A stretch of 64,000 nucleotides of DNA, taken from Saccharothrix sp. (GTDB lineage: Bacteria > Actinomycetota > Actinomycetes > Mycobacteriales > Pseudonocardiaceae). A program made the translations under genes and the position numbers. Position 1 is the stretch's first letter; each line of letters begins with the position of its first letter. Of this stretch, positions 40,841-49,989 are shown piece after piece. The DNA is taken from the NCBI RefSeq assembly GCF_031180885.1, contig NZ_JAPSLK010000024.1:42677-106676 (forward strand). Reading direction: 5' to 3'. The notes beneath the pieces were generated by a model. It was given only the letters and a program-made list of their open reading frames with translations. It searched no databases and was not told the origin of the DNA.

Positions 40841-41998
40841 TCAGCCGACCGTGACCACCGGTTCACCGTCGCCCGCGGCCTCGCCCATCTCCTCGGCGAT
40901 CCGCATGGCCTCCTCGATGAGGGTCTCCACGATCTGGTGCTCGGGCACGGTCTTGATCACCTTGCCCTTGACGAAGATCTGGCCCTTGCCGTTGCCCGAC
41001 GCCACGCCCAGGTCGGCCTCGCGCGCCTCGCCCGGCCCGTTCACCACGCAGCCCATGACCGCGACGCGCAGCGGGACCTCCATGCCCTCCAGACCCGCGG
41101 TGACCTGCTCGGCCAGCGTGTAGACGTCCACCTGGGCCCGACCGCAGGACGGGCAGGAGACGATCTCCAGCTTGCGCGGCCGCAGGTTCAGCGACTGGAG
41201 GATCTGGTGGCCGACCTTGACCTCCTCCACCGGCGGCGCGGACAGCGAGACCCGGATCGTGTCGCCGATGCCCTGGCGCAGCAGCGCGCCGAACGCCACG
41301 GCGGACTTGATCGTGCCCTGGAACGCCGGACCGGCCTCGGTCACGCCCAGGTGCAGCGGGTAGTCGCACTGCTCGGCCAGGAGCTCGTAGGCCCGGATCA
41401 TGACCACCGGGTCGTTGTGCTTGACCGAGATCTTCAGGTCGTGGAAGTCGTGCTCGGCGAACAGCGACGCCTCCCACAGCGCCGACTCGGCCAGCGCCTC
41501 CGGGGTGGCCTTGCCGTACTTGGCCATCAGCCGCGGGTCCAGCGAACCCGCGTTCACGCCGATCCGGATCGGGGTGTTGTGGTCCTTCGCGGCCCGCGCG
41601 ATCTCGCGGACCTTGTCGTCGAACTTCTTGATGTTGCCCGGGTTCACGCGCACCGCCGCGCACCCGGCCTCGATCGCCGCGAACACGTACTTGGGCTGGA
41701 AGTGGATGTCCGCGATCACCGGGATCTGCGACTTCTTCGCGATCGCCGCGAGCGCGTCCGCGTCGTCCTGCGACGGGCACGCCACCCGGACGATGTCGCA
41801 GCCCGCCGCGGTCAGCTCCGCGATCTGCTGCAGCGTCGCGTTCACGTCCGCCGTGACCGTCGTGGTCATCGACTGCACCGACACCGGGTACTCACTGCCC
41901 ACACCGACGGACCCGACCATCAGCTGGCGGGTCTTGCGGCGCTCGGACAGCACCGGGGGCGGCAGCGCCGGCATCCCGAGGAGCACGCCGTCACTCAT
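40841..41998 (-). CDS. ispG: 4-hydroxy-3-methylbut-2-en-1-yl diphosphate synthase IspG (GcpE)
   Basis: IspG converts MEcPP to HMBPP in the MEP isoprenoid pathway. The 385-aa enzyme has the TIM-barrel part ([44 protein letters not shown]) and the C-terminal 4Fe-4S ligands in [11 protein letters not shown] and [12 protein letters not shown]. The ATG at 41998 is chosen since GAGAGGTG precedes it; a TTG two codons upstream also exists. The order dxr-rseP-ispG on one strand, with gaps of 2 and 22 bases, indicates an operon. Confidence 0.97.
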   Translation of the reverse strand: MSDGVLLGMPALPPPVLSERRKTRQLMVGSVGVGSEYPVSVQSMTTTVTADVNATLQQIAELTAAGCDIVRVACPSQDDADALAAIAKKSQIPVIADIHFQPKYVFAAIEAGCAAVRVNPGNIKKFDDKVREIARAAKDHNTPIRIGVNAGSLDPRLMAKYGKATPEALAESALWEASLFAEHDFHDLKISVKHNDPVVMIRAYELLAEQCDYPLHLGVTEAGPAFQGTIKSAVAFGALLRQGIGDTIRVSLSAPPVEEVKVGHQILQSLNLRPRKLEIVSCPSCGRAQVDVYTLAEQVTAGLEGMEVPLRVAVMGCVVNGPGEAREADLGVASGNGKGQIFVKGKVIKTVPEHQIVETLIEEAMRIAEEMGEAAGDGEPVVTVG

Positions 41999-42020
41999 GG
42001 ACAAACACCTCTCACAACGA

Positions 42021-43214
42021 TCACTGGAGCCGGATGGGGTTGACGATGTCCGCGGTCACGGTCAGCAGCGTCACCGCACCGCCCACGAAGATCACGAAGT
42101 AGGTCAGCGGCAGCAGCCGCAGGTAGTTGACCGGCGCGCCCGCGGGCAGACCGCGCAGCTTCCGGATCCAGTTTCGCACCCGCTCGTACAGGTTGACGGC
42201 GATGTGACCACCGTCAAGCGGCAGCAGCGGCAGGAGGTTGAACACACCGACGAAGAAGTTCAGGCCGGCCAGCATCAGCCAGAAGAACGGCCACAGGCCC
42301 TGCTCGACCGCCTCGCCACCCAGCCGGGACGCGCCGACCACGCTGACCGGGGTGTCCAGGTCGCGCTCGCCGCCGCCGATGGCCTTGACCACGGCGGGGA
42401 TCTTCTCCGGGAACTTGAGCAGGCCGTTCCACGTGTTGACGAACATGTCGCCGGTGTACTTGGTGGCCCCGCCGAAGGCCGTGAGCGCGTTGTAGTTGAA
42501 CTCGGTCTGGTGCAGGATGCCGATCGCGCCGACTTCCTTCTTGTAGGTCGTGCCGTCCTTGCGCACGTACTCCCGGTCGACCCGGGTCACGTCCACGCTG
42601 AGCACCAGCTCCTGGTCGCCGCGCTTGACCTTGAAGTCGGTGGCGCCGAACCGGTCGCGGGTCACCTTCAGCACGTCGGTCCAGGTCGGCGTGGGCGTGC
42701 CGGCCACCGCGAGGATCTCGTCGCCCGCCTGGAAGCCGGCCTTCTGCGCGGGCGAGGTGTCGCCGGGCTTGCACTCGGTGACCATGACGCTGGTGACGCA
42801 CGGCGCGACCTCGGCGACCAGCGGCGTGTTGCGCAGGTTGGGGATGCCGATGATGGCGGCCATCAGGTACAGGATGATGAAGCCGAGGATGAAGTGGGTG
42901 ATGGAGCCCGCGCTGAGCACCACGACCCGCTTCCAGGTCTTCTGCTTGTAGAAGGCGCGGTGCTGGTCCTCGGGCCGGACCTCCTCCAGCGCGGTCATGC
43001 CGGTGATCTCGCAGAACCCGCCGGCCGGGATGACCTTCAGGCCGTACTCGGTCTCGCCGCGGCGGAACGACCAGATCCTCGGCCCGAACCCGATGAAGTA
43101 CCGGGTCACCTTCATCCCGAACATCTTCGCGGTGGCCAGGTGGCCCAGCTCGTGCAGGGCGATCGAGATGCCGATCAGCAGGGCGAACAGCAAGATGCCC
43201 AAAAAGAAGACCAC
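42021..43214 (-). CDS. rseP: Site-2 intramembrane zinc protease RseP/Rip1
   Basis: A 397-aa membrane protease that cleaves anti-sigma factors and other proteins within the membrane. The first helix has the zinc motif in [19 protein letters not shown]; a PDZ domain follows ([19 protein letters not shown]), and the third ligand is in [17 protein letters not shown]. The GTG at 43214 is 2 bases after the dxr stop, with GAAGGGA upstream, so it is translationally coupled to dxr. It is orthologous in context to M. tuberculosis Rip1 (Rv2869c). Confidence 0.95.
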   Translation of the reverse strand: MVFFLGILLFALLIGISIALHELGHLATAKMFGMKVTRYFIGFGPRIWSFRRGETEYGLKVIPAGGFCEITGMTALEEVRPEDQHRAFYKQKTWKRVVVLSAGSITHFILGFIILYLMAAIIGIPNLRNTPLVAEVAPCVTSVMVTECKPGDTSPAQKAGFQAGDEILAVAGTPTPTWTDVLKVTRDRFGATDFKVKRGDQELVLSVDVTRVDREYVRKDGTTYKKEVGAIGILHQTEFNYNALTAFGGATKYTGDMFVNTWNGLLKFPEKIPAVVKAIGGGERDLDTPVSVVGASRLGGEAVEQGLWPFFWLMLAGLNFFVGVFNLLPLLPLDGGHIAVNLYERVRNWIRKLRGLPAGAPVNYLRLLPLTYFVIFVGGAVTLLTVTADIVNPIRLQ

Positions 43215-43216
43215 TC

Positions 43217-44437
43217 TCAGTCCCTTCCAGACCCCACCGAAGTGGCCACGAGTTCCCGCGCCCGCGTGCGGGCCCAATCCTCGGCGGCGAGCACCTCGGC
43301 GACGTCGGCCGGCTCGTGCGCCCAGCCGTCCGCCTCCGCCAGCACCCGCTCCACCGTGTCCACGATGGACGTGAACGACGTGCCGCCGTCCAGGAAGGTC
43401 GCGACCGCTTCCTCGTTGGCGGCGTTGTACACCGCCGGCAGGCAACCCCCGCCGGAGCCCGCCTGCCTGGCCAGCCGGACCGCCGGGAAGACCTCGTCGT
43501 CCAGCGGCTCGAACGTCCAGGCGGTCGGTGATTCGAAGGTACACGCGGCGGCGGCGCCGGGGACGCGCTCGGGCCAGCCGAGGGCGAGCGCGATGGGCAG
43601 CCGCATGTCCGGCGGGGACGCCTGCGCGAGGGTCGACCCGTCGGTGAAGGTGACCATCGAGTGGATGATCGACTGGGGGTGCACGACCACGTCGATGCGC
43701 TCGTAGGGGACGCCGAACAGCAGTTGCGCCTCGATCAGCTCCAGCCCCTTGTTGACCAGGGTGGCGGAGTTGATGGTGATCACCGGCCCCATCGACCAGG
43801 TCGGGTGGGCGAGGGCCTGAGCTGCGGTGATGCCCTCCAGCTCGGACCGCTTGCGGCCCCGGAACGGGCCACCGGACGCGGTCAGCACGAGCTTGGCGAC
43901 CTCGGCGTCCGTGCCGCCGCGCAGGCACTGGGCGAGAGCGGAGTGCTCGGAGTCCACCGGCACGATCTGACCGGGCTTGGCGGCCTTGAGCACGAGGGGA
44001 CCGCCGGCGATCAACGACTCCTTGTTGGCCAGGGCCAGCGTCGAGCCGGAATCGAGCGCCCGGAGAGTCGGCTCCAAGCCGATGGAGCCGGTGATGCCGT
44101 TGAGGACGACGTCCGCGGGGGTCGAGTCGATGAGGTCGACCATGGCGGTCGGCCCGGCCAGGACGCGCGGCAGCTTGAACTGGGCCTTCGCGTAGCCGCG
44201 CTTCTGCGCCTCGGCGTAGAGGGCGAGCGTGACGTCCTCGACGGCCGTGGCCTTGGCGACCGCGACGGCCTCGACGCCGTGCTCGACGGCCTGGGCGGCC
44301 AGCGCGGCCGGGTCGGAGCCGCCGGCGGCGAGCCCGACGACGGAGAAGCGGTCGCGGTTGGCGGCGATGACGTCGAGGGCCTGGGTGCCGACCGAACCGG
44401 TCGACCCGAGGACCAGGACCGTGCGTGGTGTGCTCAT
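43217..44437 (-). CDS. dxr: 1-deoxy-D-xylulose-5-phosphate reductoisomerase
   Basis: Dxr makes MEP from DXP with NADPH, the first committed MEP-pathway step. The 406-aa product has the nucleotide-binding [18 protein letters not shown], the catalytic loops [32 protein letters not shown] and [17 protein letters not shown]. The ATG at 44437 is preceded by GGGCGG; the long upstream open frame is antisense to the GlsB-type gene. It heads the dxr-rseP-ispG operon. Confidence 0.97.
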   Translation of the reverse strand: MSTPRTVLVLGSTGSVGTQALDVIAANRDRFSVVGLAAGGSDPAALAAQAVEHGVEAVAVAKATAVEDVTLALYAEAQKRGYAKAQFKLPRVLAGPTAMVDLIDSTPADVVLNGITGSIGLEPTLRALDSGSTLALANKESLIAGGPLVLKAAKPGQIVPVDSEHSALAQCLRGGTDAEVAKLVLTASGGPFRGRKRSELEGITAAQALAHPTWSMGPVITINSATLVNKGLELIEAQLLFGVPYERIDVVVHPQSIIHSMVTFTDGSTLAQASPPDMRLPIALALGWPERVPGAAAACTFESPTAWTFEPLDDEVFPAVRLARQAGSGGGCLPAVYNAANEEAVATFLDGGTSFTSIVDTVERVLAEADGWAHEPADVAEVLAAEDWARTRARELVATSVGSGRD

Positions 44438-44594
44438 CACCGCCCATTGTTCCGGAACCAAGCTGACAGACCGCACAGCGGTACTCAGGTCACGGAATGG
44501 TAACGCAGGCGTGGGCTCACCCGTCCGTGGGCAACCCCTGATCAAGCGCCACGACGGATTCCGCCCGTCGAGGCCGGCAGGAAGGAGAGCCCCT

Positions 44595-44861
44595 GTGGGC
44601 ATCTTGGGTTGGATCGTACTCGGCTTGATCGCGGGCGCCATCGCCAAGGCGATCATGCCTGGTCGCGACCCGGGTGGCATCATCATCACGATGCTGCTCG
44701 GCATCGTCGGGGCCATCATCGGCGGGTTCATCGGCCAGGCCTTGTTCGGCACCGACATCAACACGTTCTTCAGCCTGAGCACGTGGCTGCTCGCCATCCT
44801 GGGCTCGCTGGTCGTGCTGGGCATCTACCGCCTGGTGACGGGCAACCGCGCACGCGCATAA
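44595..44861 (+). CDS. GlsB/YeaQ/YmgE family stress-associated membrane protein
   Basis: An 88-aa protein with three hydrophobic glycine-rich helices: [40 protein letters not shown] and [18 protein letters not shown]. It is a transglycosylase-associated family member of unknown molecular role, often induced by stress. The GTG start has GAAGGAGAG upstream. It is divergent from dxr and followed by a strong terminator. Confidence 0.9.
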   Translation: MGILGWIVLGLIAGAIAKAIMPGRDPGGIIITMLLGIVGAIIGGFIGQALFGTDINTFFSLSTWLLAILGSLVVLGIYRLVTGNRARA

Positions 44862-44909
44862 CCGCACCGGACCTCGCGGAGCGCGCACCCCCTCGCGCGC
44901 CGCGATCCA

Positions 44910-44949
44910 CAGCCCCCTGTCGACTATCCCCCAGGTCGGCAGGGGGCTG
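44910..44949 (+). terminator. Terminator after the GlsB-type gene
   Basis: CAGCCCCCTGTCGAC pairs with GTCGGCAGGGGGCTG (15 bp with one G-U pair) around a 10-base loop, about 50 bases after the stop codon. Confidence 0.85.
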
Positions 44950-45000
44950 CCTTATGCGCACGTTGGGCTGGGCGCGGCGCACCCTGCTGAGCGCGGCTCC

Positions 45001-45225
45001 CGGCGCAACCGGGCGGGCGAGGTGGCGCTCCGGCGCAGCCGGGCGCTTTCCGGCGCAGCCGGGCGCTTTCCGGCGCAGCCGGGGCTCTTCGGGCTCTTGC
45101 GTCGGGCTCTTGCGGGGACGGCCTGGGTGGGGGCGGGTGGGTGGACCAACGAAACCTCAGCCGGGATTTTCCGGCGCAGCCGGGGGCTCTTCGGGCTCTT
45201 GCGGGGACGGCCTGGGAGGGGGTGG
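45001..45225. repeat. Cluster of short direct repeats
   Basis: A 20-base unit CGGCGCAGCCGGGCGCTTTC occurs at 45031-45050 and 45051-45070, with partial copies at 45001, 45071 and 45172. A second element, CTCTTCGGGCTCTTG, occurs near 45085 and 45187, and the stretch GCGGGGACGGCCTGGG is present at about 45112 and 45201. The pattern suggests local duplication. No spacers of constant length, so it is not CRISPR. Confidence 0.75.
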
Positions 45226-45391
45226 GCGGGTGGAAGCTCAAGCGAGAAAGCCCAGCTCAGACCTCCGGCCCCGATCACGCCGGCCTCCGGCCCCCGATCA
45301 CCATTGTCCCACCCACCACCGACAAAACAGCCCGCTCAGCCCGCCAAGAGATTCCGGCGGCGCAGCTCAGCCCGCCAAGAAGCAAGCCTGC

Positions 45392-46042
45392 TCACCCAGC
45401 CAAGCCCGCGTCCCGCGCCAGCAACGCCGCCTGCACCCGGTTCGTCAACCCCAACTTCGCCAACAACCGGCTCACGTACGTCTTCACCGTCGCCTCGCTC
45501 ATGTGCAGCCGCTGCCCCACGTCCGCGTTCGACATCCCCAACCCGAGCAGCGCCAGCACCTCCACCTCCCGCTCGGTCAACCCCTCCACCTGCCGAATGG
45601 CCTCCTGCCGGCGCGGCTGCCCCACCTGGGCCACCATCCCCACCACCCGGCTGGTCACCATCGGCGACAGGTAAGCCTCCCCCGAGTGCACCGCCCGAAC
45701 GGCCCGCAGCAACTCCTCCGGCGCGGAGTCCTTCAACAAGAAACCCGCCGCCCCGTCGGACAAAGCACGCACGATGTTGTCGTCCTCGCCGAACGTGGTG
45801 AGCATCACGACCCGCACCGAAGGGGCCACCGACCGCAGCTCCCGCGCCGCCGCCAAGCCGTCCAGACGGGGCATCCGGATGTCCAACACCGCCACGTCCA
45901 CCCGCCGCTCGGCAGCGATCCGCACCGCCTCCCGCCCATCACCAGCCTCGGCCACCAGCTCGATGTCGTCGGCGGTGCCGAGGATGGCCTTGATGCCCGC
46001 GCGCATCAACGGCTCGTCATCGGCGATCAGGACCCGGATCAA
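45392..46042 (-). CDS. NarL/FixJ-type response regulator
   Basis: A 216-aa response regulator. The receiver has VLIADDEPLMRAGIKAILG, the phosphoacceptor Asp in VAVLDIRMPRLDG, and conserved Thr/Lys (MLTTFGEDD, FLLKDSAPEELL). The C-terminal LuxR helix-turn-helix is GLTEREVEVLALLGLGMSN and SEATVKTYVSRLLAKLGL. The start is a TTG 3 bases after the kinase stop, with GGGGCG upstream, so expression is coupled to the kinase. The target genes are unknown. Confidence 0.93.
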   Translation of the reverse strand: MIRVLIADDEPLMRAGIKAILGTADDIELVAEAGDGREAVRIAAERRVDVAVLDIRMPRLDGLAAARELRSVAPSVRVVMLTTFGEDDNIVRALSDGAAGFLLKDSAPEELLRAVRAVHSGEAYLSPMVTSRVVGMVAQVGQPRRQEAIRQVEGLTEREVEVLALLGLGMSNADVGQRLHMSEATVKTYVSRLLAKLGLTNRVQAALLARDAGLAG

Positions 46043-46045
46043 CGT

Positions 46046-47686
46046 TCACGCCCCATGGTGCAGGTGGATCTTCTTCTCAACGAGCTTGCCGTCCGCGAAG
46101 CAGAAGCGCACTACCTTGACCCCGCCGGAGGTGTAGCTCTGGTCGTCGGTCACGAAGTACTCGCACGCGGTGCCGGCCGGTTCGGGGTCGGCGCCCTGGG
46201 TGATGTCGCTCAGGACCGGCGACGAGCCGCCCGGGAATCGGCTCCTCAGGTCCGCCTCCGAGTCGCCGATCGACGCCTTCTCGTACAGGTCCGACGGCAC
46301 GACCTTGGTCAACGGCCGGCTGCCCAGCCACACATACCCGGCGATGACGATCAGCACGACCATCCCGGCCAGCACGATCGACCCCACCCCGGCCCACTTG
46401 CGGATACCGGTCGCGGGCTTGGTCTGCTCGATGGGGATGCTGTCGTCGGACGGCTCGTCGTCGGCCGCCGCCGTGTCCTCGTACGGCAGCAGGGCCGCGA
46501 TCCGGAAGCCACCCGTGGGCAGCTCGCCGACGTGCAGCATCCCGCCCGCCAGCCGCACCCGCTCACCCAACCCGACCAGCCCGAACCCGACTCCGTCGCG
46601 CGGCTTGACCTTGGGCGGGTTGTTGCGGACCTCGACCACCAATGCGTCCGGCTCGTACTTGACGGTCACCTGGACGCTCGCCCCGGGCGCGTGCTTGCTG
46701 GCGTTGGTCAGCCCCTCCTGCGCGATCCGGTACGCCGCGTGACTCACCTTCGCGGGCAGCGGACGTGGCTGGCCACCACGCACCAAGCTGACCCGCACCC
46801 CGGCCCGCCGCGCCCCCTCGACAAGCTCGTCGATGGCGTCCACGGTCCGCCGAACCTGCTCCTCATCGGGCTCGTCCCGGCGCAGAACACCAATAACCCC
46901 GCGCAACTCCTCCATGGCCGTCAATGCCGCACTACGCAGCACCTGCACGGCCTCGCGCTGCTTGTCACCGAGCCCCGAATCCAGGGACAGCGCGCCCGCG
47001 TGCACCGAAATCAGGCTCAGCCGGTGGCCGAGGCTGTCGTGCATGTCCTGGGCGATCCGGTTGCGCTCGCGCAGCCGGACCTGGCGGGACACCATCTGCC
47101 GTTCCCGCACGACCCGCTCCTCGCGTTCCTGCAACGCCGCGACCAGGGCGTTGCGCTGCGCGGTGTAGCGGCCGACGAGGAACGGCAGGACCACCACCAT
47201 CCCGTAGACGGTGAGGATGATCCACGACCCCAGCGGGCCGGAGAGCGTCGGCGCGGACAGGTCCCAGGCCACCATGTACACGGCCAGGCCCAAAGCAGCG
47301 GTCACCAGCGAGCGCTGCCACGCCACGATCCGGTAGCCGGCCGCGTAGGCCAGCATGATGATCGTCGCGATGCCGCCGTGTTCGAGGGTGAACACCACCC
47401 AGGTCGCAGCCAGCAGCGCGATCGCCGGGAACCCCAACCGCAGCACGTACAGGCCCACGTACCCGAGGCCGACCAAGACCACGGACCAGCCTTGGACCTG
47501 CTTGTCGCCCGCGATGAACCCCGGGTACACGTCGAGCACCAGCAGCAGCGCGATCGCCAAAAGCTCCCGGCCGACCCGCCACCAGGTCACCTCGCGCAGT
47601 CGCTCGGCGTGCGTGCGGAGGAACTCCCGAGGCGCGGCCCGCAGGGCCACCACCTCGGGCCGCAGGCGCTGAACGACAGCCGTCAC
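46046..47686 (-). CDS. NarL-class sensor histidine kinase with C-terminal extracytoplasmic domain
   Basis: A 546-aa kinase. Five or six N-terminal helices are followed by a short coiled coil, the HisKA_3 box with His in IAQDMHDSLGHRLSLISVH, and the HATPase (EGLTNASKHAPGA, GFGLVGLGERVRLAGG). After a Asp/Glu-rich linker there is another helix (VGSIVLAGMVVLIVIAGYV) and a C-terminal domain of about 85 residues with IGDSEADLRSRFPGG, ACEYF and VRFCFADGKLVEKK, resembling SmpA/OmlA-like folds. The GTG start is tentative; a TTG three codons upstream is possible. Partner response regulator follows directly. Confidence 0.88.
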   Translation of the reverse strand: MTAVVQRLRPEVVALRAAPREFLRTHAERLREVTWWRVGRELLAIALLLVLDVYPGFIAGDKQVQGWSVVLVGLGYVGLYVLRLGFPAIALLAATWVVFTLEHGGIATIIMLAYAAGYRIVAWQRSLVTAALGLAVYMVAWDLSAPTLSGPLGSWIILTVYGMVVVLPFLVGRYTAQRNALVAALQEREERVVRERQMVSRQVRLRERNRIAQDMHDSLGHRLSLISVHAGALSLDSGLGDKQREAVQVLRSAALTAMEELRGVIGVLRRDEPDEEQVRRTVDAIDELVEGARRAGVRVSLVRGGQPRPLPAKVSHAAYRIAQEGLTNASKHAPGASVQVTVKYEPDALVVEVRNNPPKVKPRDGVGFGLVGLGERVRLAGGMLHVGELPTGGFRIAALLPYEDTAAADDEPSDDSIPIEQTKPATGIRKWAGVGSIVLAGMVVLIVIAGYVWLGSRPLTKVVPSDLYEKASIGDSEADLRSRFPGGSSPVLSDITQGADPEPAGTACEYFVTDDQSYTSGGVKVVRFCFADGKLVEKKIHLHHGA

Positions 47687-47726
47687 AACGGACAACGGTA
47701 AACACTCCCCCCGCGCGCCACGGCGT

Positions 47727-48539
47727 TCATTCGTCGCGGATCGAGCCGACGAAAGTTGACGACCGCGCACGTTTGGCGGCGACCAGGACACCCGCGATGA
47801 GCAGGGCCGCACTGGTCGCCACGAGCAGCGTGGACAGGGCCACGATCTCCGGCGACACGCCCCGCTTGCTCGCCTGCGCGTAGACGAACACGGGCAGTGT
47901 CGTGGACCCGACCCCGGTGAGGTAGCTGGACGTCACCACGTCGTCGAAGGACAGCAGGAACGCGAATGCCGCGCCCGCCGCGACGGCCGGCGCCACCAGC
48001 GGCAGCGTGACCGTGCGGAACGCCACCAGCGGGCCGGCCCCGAGGTCGGCTGCCGCCTCCTCCAGCCGGGGGTCCATCCCGGCGACCCGCGCCCGCACCA
48101 CCACGACGACGAAGCTCAGCGAGAACGCCACGTGCGCGGCCAGCAGCGCGCCGAACCCGAGCGGGATGCCGGCGAGCTTGACGCAGAACCCCAGCAGCGC
48201 CACGCCCAGCACCACCTCGGGCACCACCAGCGGCAGGCTCAGCAGCACCGTCCACAACCCGCGCCCCGGGAACGCCCGCCGCAACCCGAAGGCCGCCGAC
48301 GTCCCGATCACCGTCGACACGACCGCACTGGCCCCCGCGAGCCGCAGGGTCAGCCCCAGCGACTCCAACACCCGTGAATCGTCGAGCAGCTCCGCGTACC
48401 ACCGGGTCGACAACCCGCTGATCCGGCTCAACGACCGCGAATCGTTGAACGACACCAGCGCCAGCCACAGGATCGGCAGGTAGAGGAACGCGAACACCGC
48501 CCCCGCCACCGCGCCCAGCACCCACGGCCGCCGGTTCAC
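47727..48539 (-). CDS. potC: Polyamine ABC transporter permease PotC
   Basis: A 270-aa inner-membrane permease with six helices and the EAA loop AAADLGAGPLVAFRTVTLPL. The pattern matches PotC (FLYLPILWLALVSFNDS, SLPLVVPEVVLGVALLGF). It would import spermidine/putrescine with PotA, PotB and PotD. The GTG start overlaps the potB stop by 4 bases. It ends 40 bases before the histidine kinase start on the same strand. Confidence 0.92.
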   Translation of the reverse strand: MNRRPWVLGAVAGAVFAFLYLPILWLALVSFNDSRSLSRISGLSTRWYAELLDDSRVLESLGLTLRLAGASAVVSTVIGTSAAFGLRRAFPGRGLWTVLLSLPLVVPEVVLGVALLGFCVKLAGIPLGFGALLAAHVAFSLSFVVVVVRARVAGMDPRLEEAAADLGAGPLVAFRTVTLPLVAPAVAAGAAFAFLLSFDDVVTSSYLTGVGSTTLPVFVYAQASKRGVSPEIVALSTLLVATSAALLIAGVLVAAKRARSSTFVGSIRDE

Positions 48540-49384
48540 AGCACGTCCTCCCCGCGCCGCCCGCGCAGCACCAGCACCACGACCACCAGGACCAGCAGCA
48601 GGACCGCCATCGCCGACCCCAGCGGCCAGTTGTTGCCGCCCCGGAACTGGTCGTCGATCACGCTGCCGAACGTCGACTGGTCCACCCCGCCGAGCAGCCT
48701 CGGCGTCACGAAGTCACCCGCCGCCGGCACCAGGACCAGCAACGACCCCGCCAGCACCCCCGGGAACACGGCCGGCAGCACGACCCGGACGAACGTCGAC
48801 ACCCGCCCGTGCCCGAGGTCGTAGGACGCCTCCACCAGCCGGTGGTCGAACCGCTCGCACGCCACGTACAGCGGCAGCACCATGAACGGCAGGAACCCGT
48901 ACGTCAGCCCCACCACCACGGCCCCGTGCGTGAGCAGGAACCCGCCGTCGCGCCCCAGCCCCACCGCCCCGAGCAGCCGGTTGACCAGCCCCTCCCCGTC
49001 CAGCAGCGCCTTCCACGCGTAGACCCGCGCCAGGTACGACGACCAGAACGGCACCAGCACGGCCGCCAGCAGCGCCGTCCGGTACCGCCCGCCGTGCCGC
49101 GCGATGAACCACGCCAGCGGGAACCCCAGCAGCAGGCACAGCGCCGTGGTGATCCCGGCGTAGGCCAGGGTCCGCCCGAAGATCGGCAGGAACGCGGGGT
49201 CCAGCGCGGTCCGGTAGGCCTGGGTCGTCCACGGCAGCACGGCCCGCGCGACGCCGGTGTCCCGCGTGGCGAAGCTGAACTGGACCACCAGCACCAGCGG
49301 TGCGATCAGGAAGGCGCCCAGCCACAGGCCGGTCGGGGTGAGGAGGCCGGTGGCGACGAGCCACCTGCGCCGGGTCCGGGACAC
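48536..49384 (-). CDS. potB: Polyamine ABC transporter permease PotB
   Basis: A 282-aa permease with six helices: LWLGAFLIAPLVLVVQFSFA at the N-terminus and the EAA loop EASYDLGHGRVSTFVRVVLP. It pairs with PotC as the membrane channel. The GTG at 49384 gives the usual length; an upstream ATG adds 13 residues. In most genomes it follows potA or potD directly, but here an opposite-strand tetR-P450 pair separates them. Confidence 0.92.
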   Translation of the reverse strand: MSRTRRRWLVATGLLTPTGLWLGAFLIAPLVLVVQFSFATRDTGVARAVLPWTTQAYRTALDPAFLPIFGRTLAYAGITTALCLLLGFPLAWFIARHGGRYRTALLAAVLVPFWSSYLARVYAWKALLDGEGLVNRLLGAVGLGRDGGFLLTHGAVVVGLTYGFLPFMVLPLYVACERFDHRLVEASYDLGHGRVSTFVRVVLPAVFPGVLAGSLLVLVPAAGDFVTPRLLGGVDQSTFGSVIDDQFRGGNNWPLGSAMAVLLLVLVVVVLVLRGRRGEDVL

Positions 49385-49436
49385 GAGCCCAGATTCTGCC
49401 CGACCTCCAAAACGCGTGAACAACCCAGTTCGGCTG

Positions 49437-49446
49437 CGAACGTTCG
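49437..49446. promoter_or_regulatory. 10-bp palindrome before the TetR gene
   Basis: CGAACGTTCG is fully symmetric and lies 15 bases before the TetR start, next to a second site. It could be part of the operator or promoter region. Confidence 0.45.
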
Positions 49447-49455
49447 TGTACTGTT

Positions 49456-49473
49456 GTGAACATGAGTGTTCAC
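49456..49473. promoter_or_regulatory. Likely TetR operator overlapping its start codon
   Basis: GTGAACA and TGTTCAC are perfect 7-base arms around TGAG, and the ATG of tetR lies inside. A further GTGAACA occurs at 49416-49422. Autorepression would also silence the coupled P450. Confidence 0.7.
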
Positions 49474-49989
49474 CTCGTCGACATCGCCACCCGGGTCCTG
49501 CTGGCCGACCCGTCCGCCTCGCTGGGCGACGTCGCCAAGGCCGCCGGCATCGGGCGCACCACGCTGCACAAGCGCTACCCCACCCGCCAGGACCTGGTCG
49601 TGGCGCTCGCGGACAGCGCGCTGGACGTCGTCGACGAGGCGGTCGCCGACGTGGACCTCACCCGGCCCACCCGCGAGGTGCTCGACGACCTCGTCGCCAA
49701 ACTGGTCCCGCTCGGCCCGCGCCTGGAGTTCCTGCTGCGCTTCCCCGGCCTCGAACAGGACCCGCGCGTCGCGGAGCGGCTCGACCGGATGGACCAGCCC
49801 TTCCTCGCCTTCGTGGCGACCGGCCAGCAGCAGGGGCAGCTTCGCGCCGACCTGCCCGCCTGGTGGGTCCTGCACACGTTCTACGGGGTGATCTTCACCG
49901 CCTGGGAGGCCATCGCGGCGGGCCGGCTCGCCCCGCTGGACGCGCCACGTCTGGTGCTGACCACGTTCCTGGAGGGGGTTCGACCATGA
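49462..49989 (+). CDS. TetR family transcriptional regulator
   Basis: A 175-aa regulator with a short N-terminus (MSVHLVDIATRVLLADPSAS) and the recognition part LGDVAKAAGIGRTTLHKRYP. The C-terminal domain is helical. Its ATG lies within an inverted repeat. Its stop overlaps the start of a P450 gene (ATGA), so the two form one unit and the regulator probably senses a substrate or product of the P450. Confidence 0.9.
   Translation: MSVHLVDIATRVLLADPSASLGDVAKAAGIGRTTLHKRYPTRQDLVVALADSALDVVDEAVADVDLTRPTREVLDDLVAKLVPLGPRLEFLLRFPGLEQDPRVAERLDRMDQPFLAFVATGQQQGQLRADLPAWWVLHTFYGVIFTAWEAIAAGRLAPLDAPRLVLTTFLEGVRP

Larger units (their letters stand above)
44862..45391. other. 530-base gap without a credible gene
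   Basis: The gap starts with a terminator hairpin, then a GC-rich region of short direct repeats (45001-45225), then a less biased segment with no recognisable product. Open frames exist on both strands, but they encode Pro/Arg/Ala-rich repetitive peptides without family features or good start sites. No RNA gene is evident. Confidence 0.7.

Noticed and set aside
44952..45801. Open frames in the repeat region between the GlsB-type gene and the response regulator
   Set aside because: They encode low-complexity Pro/Arg/Ala peptides on both strands, overlap each other and, at the right end, the response regulator gene, and lack ribosome-binding sites.
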